From contig JADFOB010000062.1 of assembly GCA_022563055.1 (NCBI GenBank), positions 1 through 7,027 on the forward strand: a DNA stretch of 7,027 nt. Reading direction: 5' to 3'. The translations under genes were made by a program, and so were the position numbers. The stretch comes from Planctomycetota bacterium. Its GTDB lineage: Bacteria > Planctomycetota > Phycisphaerae > UBA1845. Below are positions 1 through 5,377 of the stretch, one piece after another. The notes under the pieces were generated by a model. That model made no database searches. It saw nothing but the letters and a program-made list of their open reading frames with translations, and was not told where the DNA came from. Every line of letters starts with the position of its first letter. Position 1 is the first letter of the stretch.

Positions 1-1
1 C

Positions 2-1057
2 CCTGATGTTCACGAGATGTCGCGCAAGTTCTTCGAAGGTGTGGGCGATCTTCGCGACGTTCACCTCGTGGCGGAACCCAAGGCGACCTGGCATGTGATC
101 GACGCCTACCCAGGCCCCATCTCACTGCTCGACAGTCCTTGGGCCCACCTGGTGATCGGCGACGAGCTCGGCAGCCGGGGTGGACTCAAAGCCGGCGCCA
201 CCGTCTCACACCTGGCGTTTTACCTGGCTGTCTACATGGGTTGCGATCCGATCATCTTTGTCGGGCAGGATCTGGCCTACACCGGACATGTGTTCTACGT
301 ACCCGGTGTCGAGATTCACCAGGTGTGGCGGAGCGAGCTGAACCGGTTCAACACCATCGAGCACAAGGAATGGGATCGCATCGTTCGCAACCGGCCCATC
401 CTTCGCCGCGTGCCCGCTTCCATGGGCGGCGAACTGTATACCGACGAACTCCTGCTGACCTACCTCGAACAGTTCGAGAAGGACATCGCGCAAGTGCCGG
501 CCCGTGTCATCAACGCCACCGAGGGTGGTGCACGAATCCGAGGAACCCGGACCATGACCCTGGCCGAAGCGGTCGAGAGTTTCTGTCAACAGCCGATCGA
601 CCCCAAGCGATTCGCCTATCGCAAGACGACGCGATGGCGCGACCCATCCAAGCTCAAAGCCGCGGATGACGAGCTGGTGCTCCGGATCGAGGAATTTGAC
701 GCAGCCGTCACCCTCTGTGACGAGATCTTGACACTCCTGGATGAGCTCAACGGCCTGCTGGACGATCCGACGCGTTTCAACCGGCGCCTGGTGCGCGTGG
801 ACGAGCTTCGCACGCGGGTTTCCCAGGAGAGCCGCGCCTACCGGATCGTCAATGCGGCCATGCAGACAGCCGAGCTGCGGCGCTTCTCGGCTGATCGGCG
901 CATCAGCGCCCAGCAGACGAGTGACACCGATCGTGCCCGCCGCCAGATCGAGCGGGACATCGAGTTCATCACCTCCGTACGCGACGGTACGAAGGAGGTA
1001 AAACCCTTCCTCATCGAGGCCAGGCGGCGCATCAAACGAGCGATGGCGAACGAATGA
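2..1057 (+). CDS. DUF115 / MptE-like motility accessory factor glycosyltransferase, 5'-truncated
   Basis: The frame is open to the left edge (codons before the ATG at 17 read P-D-V-H-E), so the true start lies upstream and the ATG at 17 is internal. Counting from that Met, residues 53-89 carry the DUF115 (6-hydroxymethylpterin diphosphokinase MptE-like) signature: a Gly-rich turn, a helix, then CDPIIFVGQDLAYT. Residues from about 215 to the end are helical and charged, likely coiled coil. Bacterial members (Maf/FlaG10 type) are known or proposed to transfer nonulosonic acids such as pseudaminic or legionaminic acid onto flagellin in the cytoplasm. The stop overlaps the next start as ATGA, so the two genes are translationally coupled. 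The neighbour's sugar-nucleotidyltransferase fold supports a glycosylation role. The family call is firm. The substrate is inferred, and the pterin kinase function of archaeal MptE is unlikely here. Confidence 0.88.
   Translation, partial: PDVHEMSRKFFEGVGDLRDVHLVAEPKATWHVIDAYPGPISLLDSPWAHLVIGDELGSRGGLKAGATVSHLAFYLAVYMGCDPIIFVGQDLAYTGHVFYVPGVEIHQVWRSELNRFNTIEHKEWDRIVRNRPILRRVPASMGGELYTDELLLTYLEQFEKDIAQVPARVINATEGGARIRGTRTMTLAEAVESFCQQPIDPKRFAYRKTTRWRDPSKLKAADDELVLRIEEFDAAVTLCDEILTLLDELNGLLDDPTRFNRRLVRVDELRTRVSQESRAYRIVNAAMQTAELRRFSADRRISAQQTSDTDRARRQIERDIEFITSVRDGTKEVKPFLIEARRRIKRAMANE
971..999 (+). other. Hairpin masking a perfect Shine-Dalgarno-like sequence inside the upstream gene
   Basis: AAGGAGGT at 992-999 is a full anti-16S match. 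ACCTC (971-975) can pair with GAGGT (995-999). The inner CGTAC (976-980) pairs with GTACG (987-991) around a 6-nt loop, leaving a 3-nt bulge. No start codon lies at normal spacing: the next ATGs are at 1043 and 1054. It may be only a by-product of coding (the peptide reads SVRDGTKEV). A role in pausing or coupling to the gene at 1054 is possible but unproven. Confidence 0.25.
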
Positions 1058-2712
1058 AGACGATCGCGACGATCCAGGTTGACCTCGAGGTGACATCGCT
1101 TGGCACGGCGAGTCGCCTGGGGGATGATCTTCACGGCAAGCCGGTATTGCGCCGGACGGTCGAGCGCATCAGCCGGGCGACTCGGATCGACGGCGTGCAC
1201 GTGTTGTGCCCTTCCGCCCAGTTCGATCGCTGCGCCGATATCCTCAAAGGAACCCGAGCACAGTTGCACCGCCACGATGCCGGGCCGAGTCCGTGGGGAC
1301 AGCTCGTGCAGACCGCGCGCAAATGGTCGCTTGACGGCTGGCGCGGGGGTATCGGAGGAACGACGAGCTTCGATGAGCACACCGATTGCCGGATCATCGA
1401 AGGCCTGCTTCAGACGGTCGAGTGTGATACCGTGCTCAGCATCCCGGCGGCTTCGCCCCTGATCGATCCGGCACTCGCCGATCAGATGATCCAGCATCGC
1501 AGCTCGCTCGGCGAGGACGTGCGTCTGGTTTTTGCGCAGGCTCCACCCGGTGTGGCCGGAGTTCTGCTGGACGCCAGCCTGGTTAAGGAACTGCAAGAGA
1601 AGAACAGCCCCGTCGGATGGGTGTTCGGCTACAAACCCGACAGTCCGGAGAAAGACCTCATCGTCCAGCCCTGTTGTTACGGTGTTGCCGCCGAGGTGCG
1701 TTACGCGGTTGGCCGTGTGGTGGTGGACACCGACCGGTCGTTGGCCGCCGTTGCAGCGATTCTGGATGAGCACGATGATCCCGATGCCGCGTGCATCGGG
1801 CGATGGCTTGCGCGATACCAGGTTTCTCAAGACGAGCCGCTGCCACGAGAAGTCGAGATCGAGCTGACCACGGACGACCCCTTTCCCGAAGCGCTGCTGC
1901 GACCACGCGGCGAGCGCATCGAGCGACGCGGTCCGATCGACCCCGACGTCGTGGGGCAGGTAGCGGCCGAACTTTGCCGGTTTGACGACGCACTGATCGT
2001 GCTGGGCGGTTTGGGTGATCCGCTCCAACATCCACAGTTTTCAGCCGTTTTGCGGGCGATTCGTGAAGCACCATCCCAGGGGCGCCGGATCTACGGGCTC
2101 GCCGTGCGAACGACGGCGGCGAACCTGACCGACGAGCACATCGAGGCGATGATAGCGAACCGTGTGGACGTGCTGCAAGTGACGTTGGATGCCTGGACGG
2201 CTACGACCTATAGCCTGGTTCAATCGCCGCATGATCCATCGAAGGCTGATCTCGCCGATGTGCTAAAGCGTCTCGACCGACTTGCCGCCGTCCGCCAGGA
2301 GCACCGCAGTGTCCAACCCATCACGCTCCCGGACATGACCAAGGCTCGCGATAATGTGCATGAGCTGGACGAGTTCCACGACGGTTGGCTTCGGCGGGGC
2401 GGAGCGGTCAGCATCTCGGCGTGTTCCCATTATGCCGGTCAGTGCGAGGATCGAAGTGCCGCCCCAATGGCACCCGCAGCGCGGATCGGCTGTGGCCGCA
2501 TTCGCTCGAGGTGCATGGTGCTGGCGGATGGCCGGGTGGTCCTGTGCGACCAGGATATCCACGGGCACCATGCCGTGGGACGCCTTGGTGAGCATTCGCT
2601 CGAGCAGCTCTGGCGATCCGAGCCCTTCCAACACGTTCGGGCGTCCCACCGCGCCGGAGAGTTCGATCCCACACCGCTTTGTGCCGCCTGTGAAGAGTGG
2701 CATCGACCGTAG
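1054..2712 (+). CDS. Nucleotidyltransferase-like + degenerate radical SAM + SPASM domain fusion protein
   Basis: 552 residues. The start ATG overlaps the preceding stop (ATGA), so translation is probably coupled. Residues 1-265 look like an SpsF/NeuA-type nucleotidyltransferase: GKPVL at 28-32 and SPLIDP at 134-139 align with GKPLL and GDxPLIDP. However, the usual QARxxSTRLPGK loop and the Asp of the GD motif are missing. Residues 266-450 resemble a radical SAM barrel: the ELTT strand at 270-273 and GGLGDPLQHPQF at 318-329, a variant of GGEPLLHPDF. The CX3CX2C motif expected after ELTT is replaced by DDPFPEALLRPRG, with no Cys. Residues 450-552 are a SPASM/twitch domain: C480-X12-G493-X4-C498, then C543-X2-C546, enough for one auxiliary [4Fe-4S] cluster, plus the familiar DGRVVLCDQD strand pair. 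Function is unknown; surface-sugar metabolism is inferred from the neighbour. Domain assignment is confident, activity is not. Confidence 0.88.
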   Translation: MKTIATIQVDLEVTSLGTASRLGDDLHGKPVLRRTVERISRATRIDGVHVLCPSAQFDRCADILKGTRAQLHRHDAGPSPWGQLVQTARKWSLDGWRGGIGGTTSFDEHTDCRIIEGLLQTVECDTVLSIPAASPLIDPALADQMIQHRSSLGEDVRLVFAQAPPGVAGVLLDASLVKELQEKNSPVGWVFGYKPDSPEKDLIVQPCCYGVAAEVRYAVGRVVVDTDRSLAAVAAILDEHDDPDAACIGRWLARYQVSQDEPLPREVEIELTTDDPFPEALLRPRGERIERRGPIDPDVVGQVAAELCRFDDALIVLGGLGDPLQHPQFSAVLRAIREAPSQGRRIYGLAVRTTAANLTDEHIEAMIANRVDVLQVTLDAWTATTYSLVQSPHDPSKADLADVLKRLDRLAAVRQEHRSVQPITLPDMTKARDNVHELDEFHDGWLRRGGAVSISACSHYAGQCEDRSAAPMAPAARIGCGRIRSRCMVLADGRVVLCDQDIHGHHAVGRLGEHSLEQLWRSEPFQHVRASHRAGEFDPTPLCAACEEWHRP

Positions 2713-2718
2713 CTCATC

Positions 2719-2733
2719 TTGGGCGATGCCCAA
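2719..2733 (+). terminator. Short hairpin just after the SPASM gene
   Basis: TTGGGC-GAT-GCCCAA forms a perfect 6-bp stem with a 3-nt loop, starting 6 nt after the stop codon. No T-run follows, so it is not a standard intrinsic terminator. It may protect the mRNA 3' end or assist termination. Confidence 0.3.
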
Positions 2734-2737
2734 ACCC

Positions 2738-2839
2738 GTAGGGCAGGTCGTTGGTCCGCCGAAGGCGGAGCGTTGACCTGCCTTTTGCCAAGGAGGCAGG
2801 TGAACGTTCCGAGGGAATCGGAACAACCACCTGCCCTAC
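2738..2839. repeat. Inverted pair of GTAG-headed REP-like hairpins
   Basis: Two 46-bp arms (2738-2783 and 2794-2839) are inverted copies matching at 35 of 46 positions, with a 10-bp centre. Each begins, on its own strand, with GTAGGGCAGGT and folds back on itself: arm positions 5-12 pair perfectly with 38-45, and an inner stem forms near 17-33. Position pairs 12/38 (C-G versus G-C) and 22/28 (C-G versus A-T) differ between arms but stay paired, so the hairpin seems maintained by selection or by a mobilising enzyme. A GTAG head 5' of an imperfect palindrome, paired tail to tail, is the known layout of REP/BIME elements moved by RAYT (TnpA-REP) tyrosine transposases. No RAYT gene is in the window. 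Membership in a genome-wide family is inferred. Confidence 0.75.
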
Positions 2840-2856
2840 GATGCTCCGCAAGACAA

Positions 2857-2876
2857 GTAGTCCCGGCGCGCCGGGA
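2857..2876 (+). repeat. GTAG-headed perfect palindrome, REP-like
   Basis: GTAG (2857-2860) is followed directly by the 16-bp perfect palindrome TCCCGGCGCGCCGGGA. As a hairpin it gives a 6-bp stem with a CGCG loop. The head and orientation repeat the design of the pair at 2738-2839, though the stem sequence is different. Confidence 0.5.
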
Positions 2877-2901
2877 TCCCCCGTGGCGGCCATAGAACGG
2901 T

Positions 2902-2963
2902 GAAACCGAACTGCCTCTCTACGTCCACCACGGGGGGTGGACGCTACAGGGAAACCGAAATGC
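2902..2963. repeat. 13-bp imperfect direct repeats flanking a hairpin
   Basis: GAAACCGAACTGC (2902-2914) and GAAACCGAAATGC (2951-2963) match at 12 of 13 positions, with the first nine bases identical. They bracket exactly the segment holding the hairpin at 2919-2947. This could be a duplicated target left by insertion, or a local duplication. The length is unusual for REP movement, which normally leaves no target duplication. Confidence 0.55.
2919..2947 (-). repeat. GTAG-headed hairpin on the minus strand, REP-like
   Basis: CGTCCACC (2922-2929) and GGTGGACG (2936-2943) form a perfect 8-bp stem with a 6-nt loop. CTAC at 2944-2947 reads as GTAG on the minus strand, immediately 5' of the stem, and a second CTAC sits at 2919-2922. 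With the plus-strand element at 2857 it makes a second inward-facing pair, though the two stems are not homologous. Confidence 0.5.
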
Positions 2964-3056
2964 AAAGCCGGATTGATCTGAACCGCATAACCATGCACAA
3001 TCCCGCGACTCGTGGGTGTTGGACGATCGTGAACGGTCGGATGGACCACCAGACGT

Positions 3057-4457
3057 ATGTCGCTAGACCTTCTTACTCGCCGCGCCGAGCTGCGCAACGT
3101 AGTCACCATGGCTGTCCCGGTCGTGATCACGACCAGTTCGCGCGCGCTGATGGACGTGGTCGACTACGCGATGATCGCGAGCTTGGATCTGGAGGCGGCT
3201 CAGGCGGCGATCCTACCGGCCCAACTGATCATGTGGTCCTACATTGTTATGGGCATGGGGACGGTCTCCCTGGTCAGCACGTTTGCGGCGCAGGCGATGG
3301 GGAAGGGGCGTTATCGCGAATGCAGCGGCTACGCCTGGCAAGGCGTCTACGTGGCGATTCTCGTCGGCATCCTCGCGGTAGCCGCTCGTCCGATGCTCCC
3401 CGCACTGATCGCCTTGATGGGCCATGCCCCGGCCGTCCAGGATCTTGAGATCGCCTACACCCACGTCGCCTTATTGACGACCGGACCGACCGTCGCGGCG
3501 GCGGCGCTGGGTTGGTTTTTCATCGGCATACATCGCCCGTGGGTAACCACCTGGTCGGTCATCGAAGCCAACGTCATCAACTTCGCCGTCAGCGCCGTAC
3601 TCATCTTCGGCTATCTGGGCTTCGAGCCGATGGGCATCGCGGGGGCAGCCTGGGGCACGCTTGTCGGGGTCAGCTACCGGGCTGTGCGACTGATGTTCGC
3701 GCTGCTGCTCCCCTCGGTGGATGAAACCTTTTGCTCACGGAGTACCTGGAAGCCCTCCTGGGCGAAAATCAAACAAGTCCTGCGCTATGGTCTGCCGGCG
3801 GGCCTGCACTGGGTCTCGGAGGTCGCCGTCTGGGCGATCTTCATCAACATTCTCGTCGGTGCCAAGTTCGGCACGGTTCATCTGGTGGCTACCAACACCG
3901 CTTGGCAATACATGCGGATCGGGTTCATGCCGATGCTTGGCATGAGTCAAGCCCTGACAGCCCTGGTGGGTAAGTCGATCGGTGCGGGCAATCCCGAACG
4001 GGCGATGCGCGAAACACGTTACGCCGCCATCATCACGATGACCTATCTGGGCATCCTGTCCACGATCTATGTGATCTTCCGGCATGAACTGATCGCTATT
4101 TTCAACGATGATCCCGTCGTCGTGGACATCGGCGGCGGCATCATGACCTGTGCAGCCGTCTTCCAGTTGTTCGACGCTCTGGGCATCACCTACGACGGCG
4201 CCCTTCGCGGCGCGGGCGATACGTTCATACCGGCTGTCTTCATGGTGGCCAGCACCTGGATCGTTCTGATCGGTGTCGCATGGTGGATTGTCGGAGCCTA
4301 TCCCGAACTCGGTTCGTTGGGTCCGTGGTTGGCGGCTACCGCATTGATCGCCATCACCGCCATCTTCCTCTGCTGGCGCTGGCATAGCCGGGCGTGGATG
4401 AAGATCAACGTCTTCGCGGCGACGCCGGAAAGTGAAGAGCCTGAGCCCGCGGTTTGA
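3057..4457 (+). CDS. MATE family multidrug / small-molecule exporter
   Basis: 466 residues, the normal length for the family, almost entirely hydrophobic with about 12 predicted membrane helices in two homologous halves. It sits in the inner membrane and would exchange Na+ or H+ for an organic substrate. The first helix contains MDVVDYAM, with D33 and D36; D36 matches the cation-coupling Asp of NorM-type proteins. The second half carries LRGAGDT at 383-389, a hallmark loop of MATE proteins. The ATG at 3057 is preferred because RRAELRNVVTMAVPVV gives the usual short cytoplasmic lead into helix 1, but no Shine-Dalgarno sequence precedes it. The 344-bp repeat-filled gap upstream suggests its own transcription unit, although no clear promoter was found. 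The transported compound cannot be deduced. Confidence 0.94.
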   Translation: MSLDLLTRRAELRNVVTMAVPVVITTSSRALMDVVDYAMIASLDLEAAQAAILPAQLIMWSYIVMGMGTVSLVSTFAAQAMGKGRYRECSGYAWQGVYVAILVGILAVAARPMLPALIALMGHAPAVQDLEIAYTHVALLTTGPTVAAAALGWFFIGIHRPWVTTWSVIEANVINFAVSAVLIFGYLGFEPMGIAGAAWGTLVGVSYRAVRLMFALLLPSVDETFCSRSTWKPSWAKIKQVLRYGLPAGLHWVSEVAVWAIFINILVGAKFGTVHLVATNTAWQYMRIGFMPMLGMSQALTALVGKSIGAGNPERAMRETRYAAIITMTYLGILSTIYVIFRHELIAIFNDDPVVVDIGGGIMTCAAVFQLFDALGITYDGALRGAGDTFIPAVFMVASTWIVLIGVAWWIVGAYPELGSLGPWLAATALIAITAIFLCWRWHSRAWMKINVFAATPESEEPEPAV

Positions 4458-4510
4458 GGAGGAGGCGGTGATGAGTGCGATTCTCGAAATCGTCTACTGA
4501 GCCGCGGGCT
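4444..4510. repeat. Inverted repeat spanning the end of the MATE gene
   Basis: AGCCCGCGG (4444-4452), in the last codons of the exporter gene, is the exact reverse complement of CCGCGGGCT (4502-4510), which belongs to the palindrome at 4503-4520. In RNA the two pairings would be mutually exclusive, so this stretch could adopt alternative folds that do or do not cover the short ORF between them. Confidence 0.35.
4471..4500 (+). other. Nine-codon ORF with strong ribosome site (possible leader peptide)
   Basis: ATG at 4471 opens MSAILEIVY and stops at TGA 4498-4500. It is preceded by GAGGAGGAGG, spanning the exporter stop region, at good spacing. This is the best placed ribosome site in the window apart from the one at 5367. 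The ORF ends 2 nt before the palindrome at 4503. It may be a leader peptide, a microprotein, or chance in purine-rich DNA. No amino-acid run hints at attenuation. Confidence 0.2.
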
Positions 4511-4520
4511 TAAGCCCGCG
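4503..4520. repeat. 18-bp perfect palindrome after the exporter gene
   Basis: CGCGGGCTTAAGCCCGCG is fully self-complementary, giving a 7-bp stem with a TTAA loop if single stranded. It lies 45 bp after the MATE stop. It lacks a T-run, so a simple intrinsic terminator is unlikely. Its context suits a dispersed intergenic palindrome or an mRNA 3'-end stabiliser. It has no GTAG head, unlike the hairpins at 2738-2947. Confidence 0.5.
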
Positions 4521-4523
4521 CGA

Positions 4524-4601
4524 ATTCGCGTTGTGAGAAGACGCCAGGTGGATATCGCGCGCGGTCCGCAAGAACGGATTCTGCTCTCCCAAAACGCGAA
4601 T
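4524..4601. repeat. Spaced inverted repeat in the spacer before the zinc-ribbon gene
   Basis: ATTCGCGTT (4524-4532) and AACGCGAAT (4593-4601) are exact 9-bp inverted copies 60 bp apart. The complementarity continues imperfectly inward (TGTGAGAAG against CTCCCAAAA). The enclosed segment has a small TCCG/CGGA hairpin. No gene is seen inside. It could be a miniature repeat element or a large RNA hairpin. Confidence 0.35.
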
Positions 4602-4611
4602 CGGTTTCCAC

Positions 4612-4663
4612 TCACGTTCCGTGACGTTCCGACAGCACCCCGTCCCCAGTTGCGGCGTATGAT
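4612..4663 (+). promoter_or_regulatory. Possible leaderless promoter with tandem 10-bp operator-like repeat
   Basis: TATGAT at 4658-4663 matches five of six bases of the sigma-70 -10 box and would start transcription at about 4669-4670, on the A of the next gene's ATG. No -35 box is visible at 16-18 bp. Instead TCACGTTCCG (4612-4621) and TGACGTTCCG (4622-4631) sit head to tail exactly one helical turn apart, at about -58 to -39. That is the usual place for an activator. All of this is prediction from motif and spacing. Confidence 0.35.
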
Positions 4664-4669
4664 GTATTG

Positions 4670-5248
4670 ATGATCCGGAAGATCCTCATTGTCTTGCTGA
4701 CAATCGCCGCAGCGGCGACGGGCGGTCTTTGGGTGTGGATGTTGAGTCAGAATAGCTTCTACGTCGAGGACCTGCTCGATATCCCGTCTTCGGATGTTAC
4801 GATTCAGTATACTGGAAGCTGCCTCGTGTTCACGGAACTCGTGGAATCGTTCGCGTTCCCCGATCCGCTCGGGCGGCGAAGTGTCATCCAATATGACACT
4901 CACGACTGGCGCGGATCGGTTAGCGAGGTGCATGCCCAGCCGGCGTCACGTGTTCCATCGCTTGGTACGCTCGTCCTCCACGATTGGGTGTTGGCCAGGA
5001 AGGCCAATGCCGGCAAGTGGTTCGTGGTCGACTACGCTTCAGCAAAGGGCAACCCACGGAGCGTGATGGTATCGGCGTGGCTCTTCATCGCACTGTTCGG
5101 AATCTACCCTTTCGTCGCGTGCTCTCACGGCCCATTGCGGCGCTGGCGGCGTCGCAAACTCGGTCTGTGCCTCAAGTGCGGCTACGACCTTACCGGCAAT
5201 GTGTCCGGCGTTTGTTCCGAGTGCGGGACGAGCGTCGAGACGCGATGA
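4670..5248 (+). CDS. Membrane protein with C-terminal zinc ribbon, function unknown
   Basis: 192 residues from the ATG at 4670; an in-frame TTG at 4667 would add one residue. Neither has a Shine-Dalgarno sequence. Residues 5-25 form a membrane helix, 26-130 a probable extracytoplasmic domain of no recognised family, 131-150 a second helix, followed by a basic RRWRRRK patch at 157-163 that places the tail in the cytoplasm. The tail holds C167-X2-C170-X11-C182-X2-C185 with GYDLTGN between the pairs, a Zn(II) ribbon. That ribbon closes many otherwise unrelated small membrane proteins in Phycisphaerae-type planctomycetes; this is recalled, not searched. The ribbon may bind protein or nucleic acid, or serve as a structural tag. 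No function can be assigned. Gaps of about 210 and 129 bp suggest it is transcribed separately. Confidence 0.75.
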   Translation: MIRKILIVLLTIAAAATGGLWVWMLSQNSFYVEDLLDIPSSDVTIQYTGSCLVFTELVESFAFPDPLGRRSVIQYDTHDWRGSVSEVHAQPASRVPSLGTLVLHDWVLARKANAGKWFVVDYASAKGNPRSVMVSAWLFIALFGIYPFVACSHGPLRRWRRRKLGLCLKCGYDLTGNVSGVCSECGTSVETR

Positions 5249-5261
5249 TCCAGCATCATCG
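5243..5261 (+). other. Hairpin overlapping the stop codon of the zinc-ribbon gene
   Basis: CGATGAT (5243-5249) and ATCATCG (5255-5261) form a perfect 7-bp stem with a CCAGC loop, and the TGA stop (5246-5248) lies within the left arm. No T-run follows. It may mark the mRNA end or be fortuitous. The rest of the gap up to 5366 shows no recognisable promoter. Confidence 0.3.
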
Positions 5262-5366
5262 TGCCTTCGCCCACTGCCCGTTAGTGGCTTCTCGATCGGT
5301 TCGCGTGTACTGTCTCGAAGGCATCAGCGCAGCCGTGACGCATTCTCAGGCACCTAGCACGCGCTC

Positions 5367-5372
5367 GGAGAG
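5367..5372 (+). promoter_or_regulatory. Ribosome binding site of the beta-propeller gene
   Basis: GGAGAG lies 5 nt before the ATG at 5378. It decides the start in favour of 5378 over the in-frame ATG at 5405, which lacks such a site and would shorten the signal peptide's basic region. Confidence 0.65.
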
Positions 5373-5377
5373 ACGAC

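Noticed and set aside
206..1096. A 296-codon minus-strand frame
   Set aside because: It is the mirror of the DUF115 gene, whose family motif and coupling to the next gene establish the + strand as coding.
838..2031. A 397-codon open frame on the minus strand
   Set aside because: It lies antisense to the ends of two recognisable + strand genes and its translation shows no known motif. Long antisense frames are expected in GC-rich coding DNA.
2263..2826. A minus-strand frame running from the hairpin doublet into the SPASM domain
   Set aside because: It covers the conserved SPASM cysteines antisense and starts inside a REP-like repeat; the peptide is a repeat translation.
2738..2947. A possible CRISPR array or attachment site in the repeat-rich gap
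   Set aside because: The repeats are inverted hairpins of different sequence, not regularly spaced direct repeats with unique spacers, and no cas or integrase gene is present.
2714..3130. A 138-codon minus-strand frame filling the repeat-rich gap
   Set aside because: It reads through all four hairpins, is rich in Arg, Pro and Ser, and has no ribosome site or recognisable domain.
2900..3448. A 182-codon + strand frame entering the MATE gene out of frame
   Set aside because: More than half overlaps the well-supported exporter in another frame; the remainder is hairpin DNA.
4503..4520. The palindrome as a standard intrinsic terminator
   Set aside because: No T-run follows the stem; the next bases are CGAATTCGCG.
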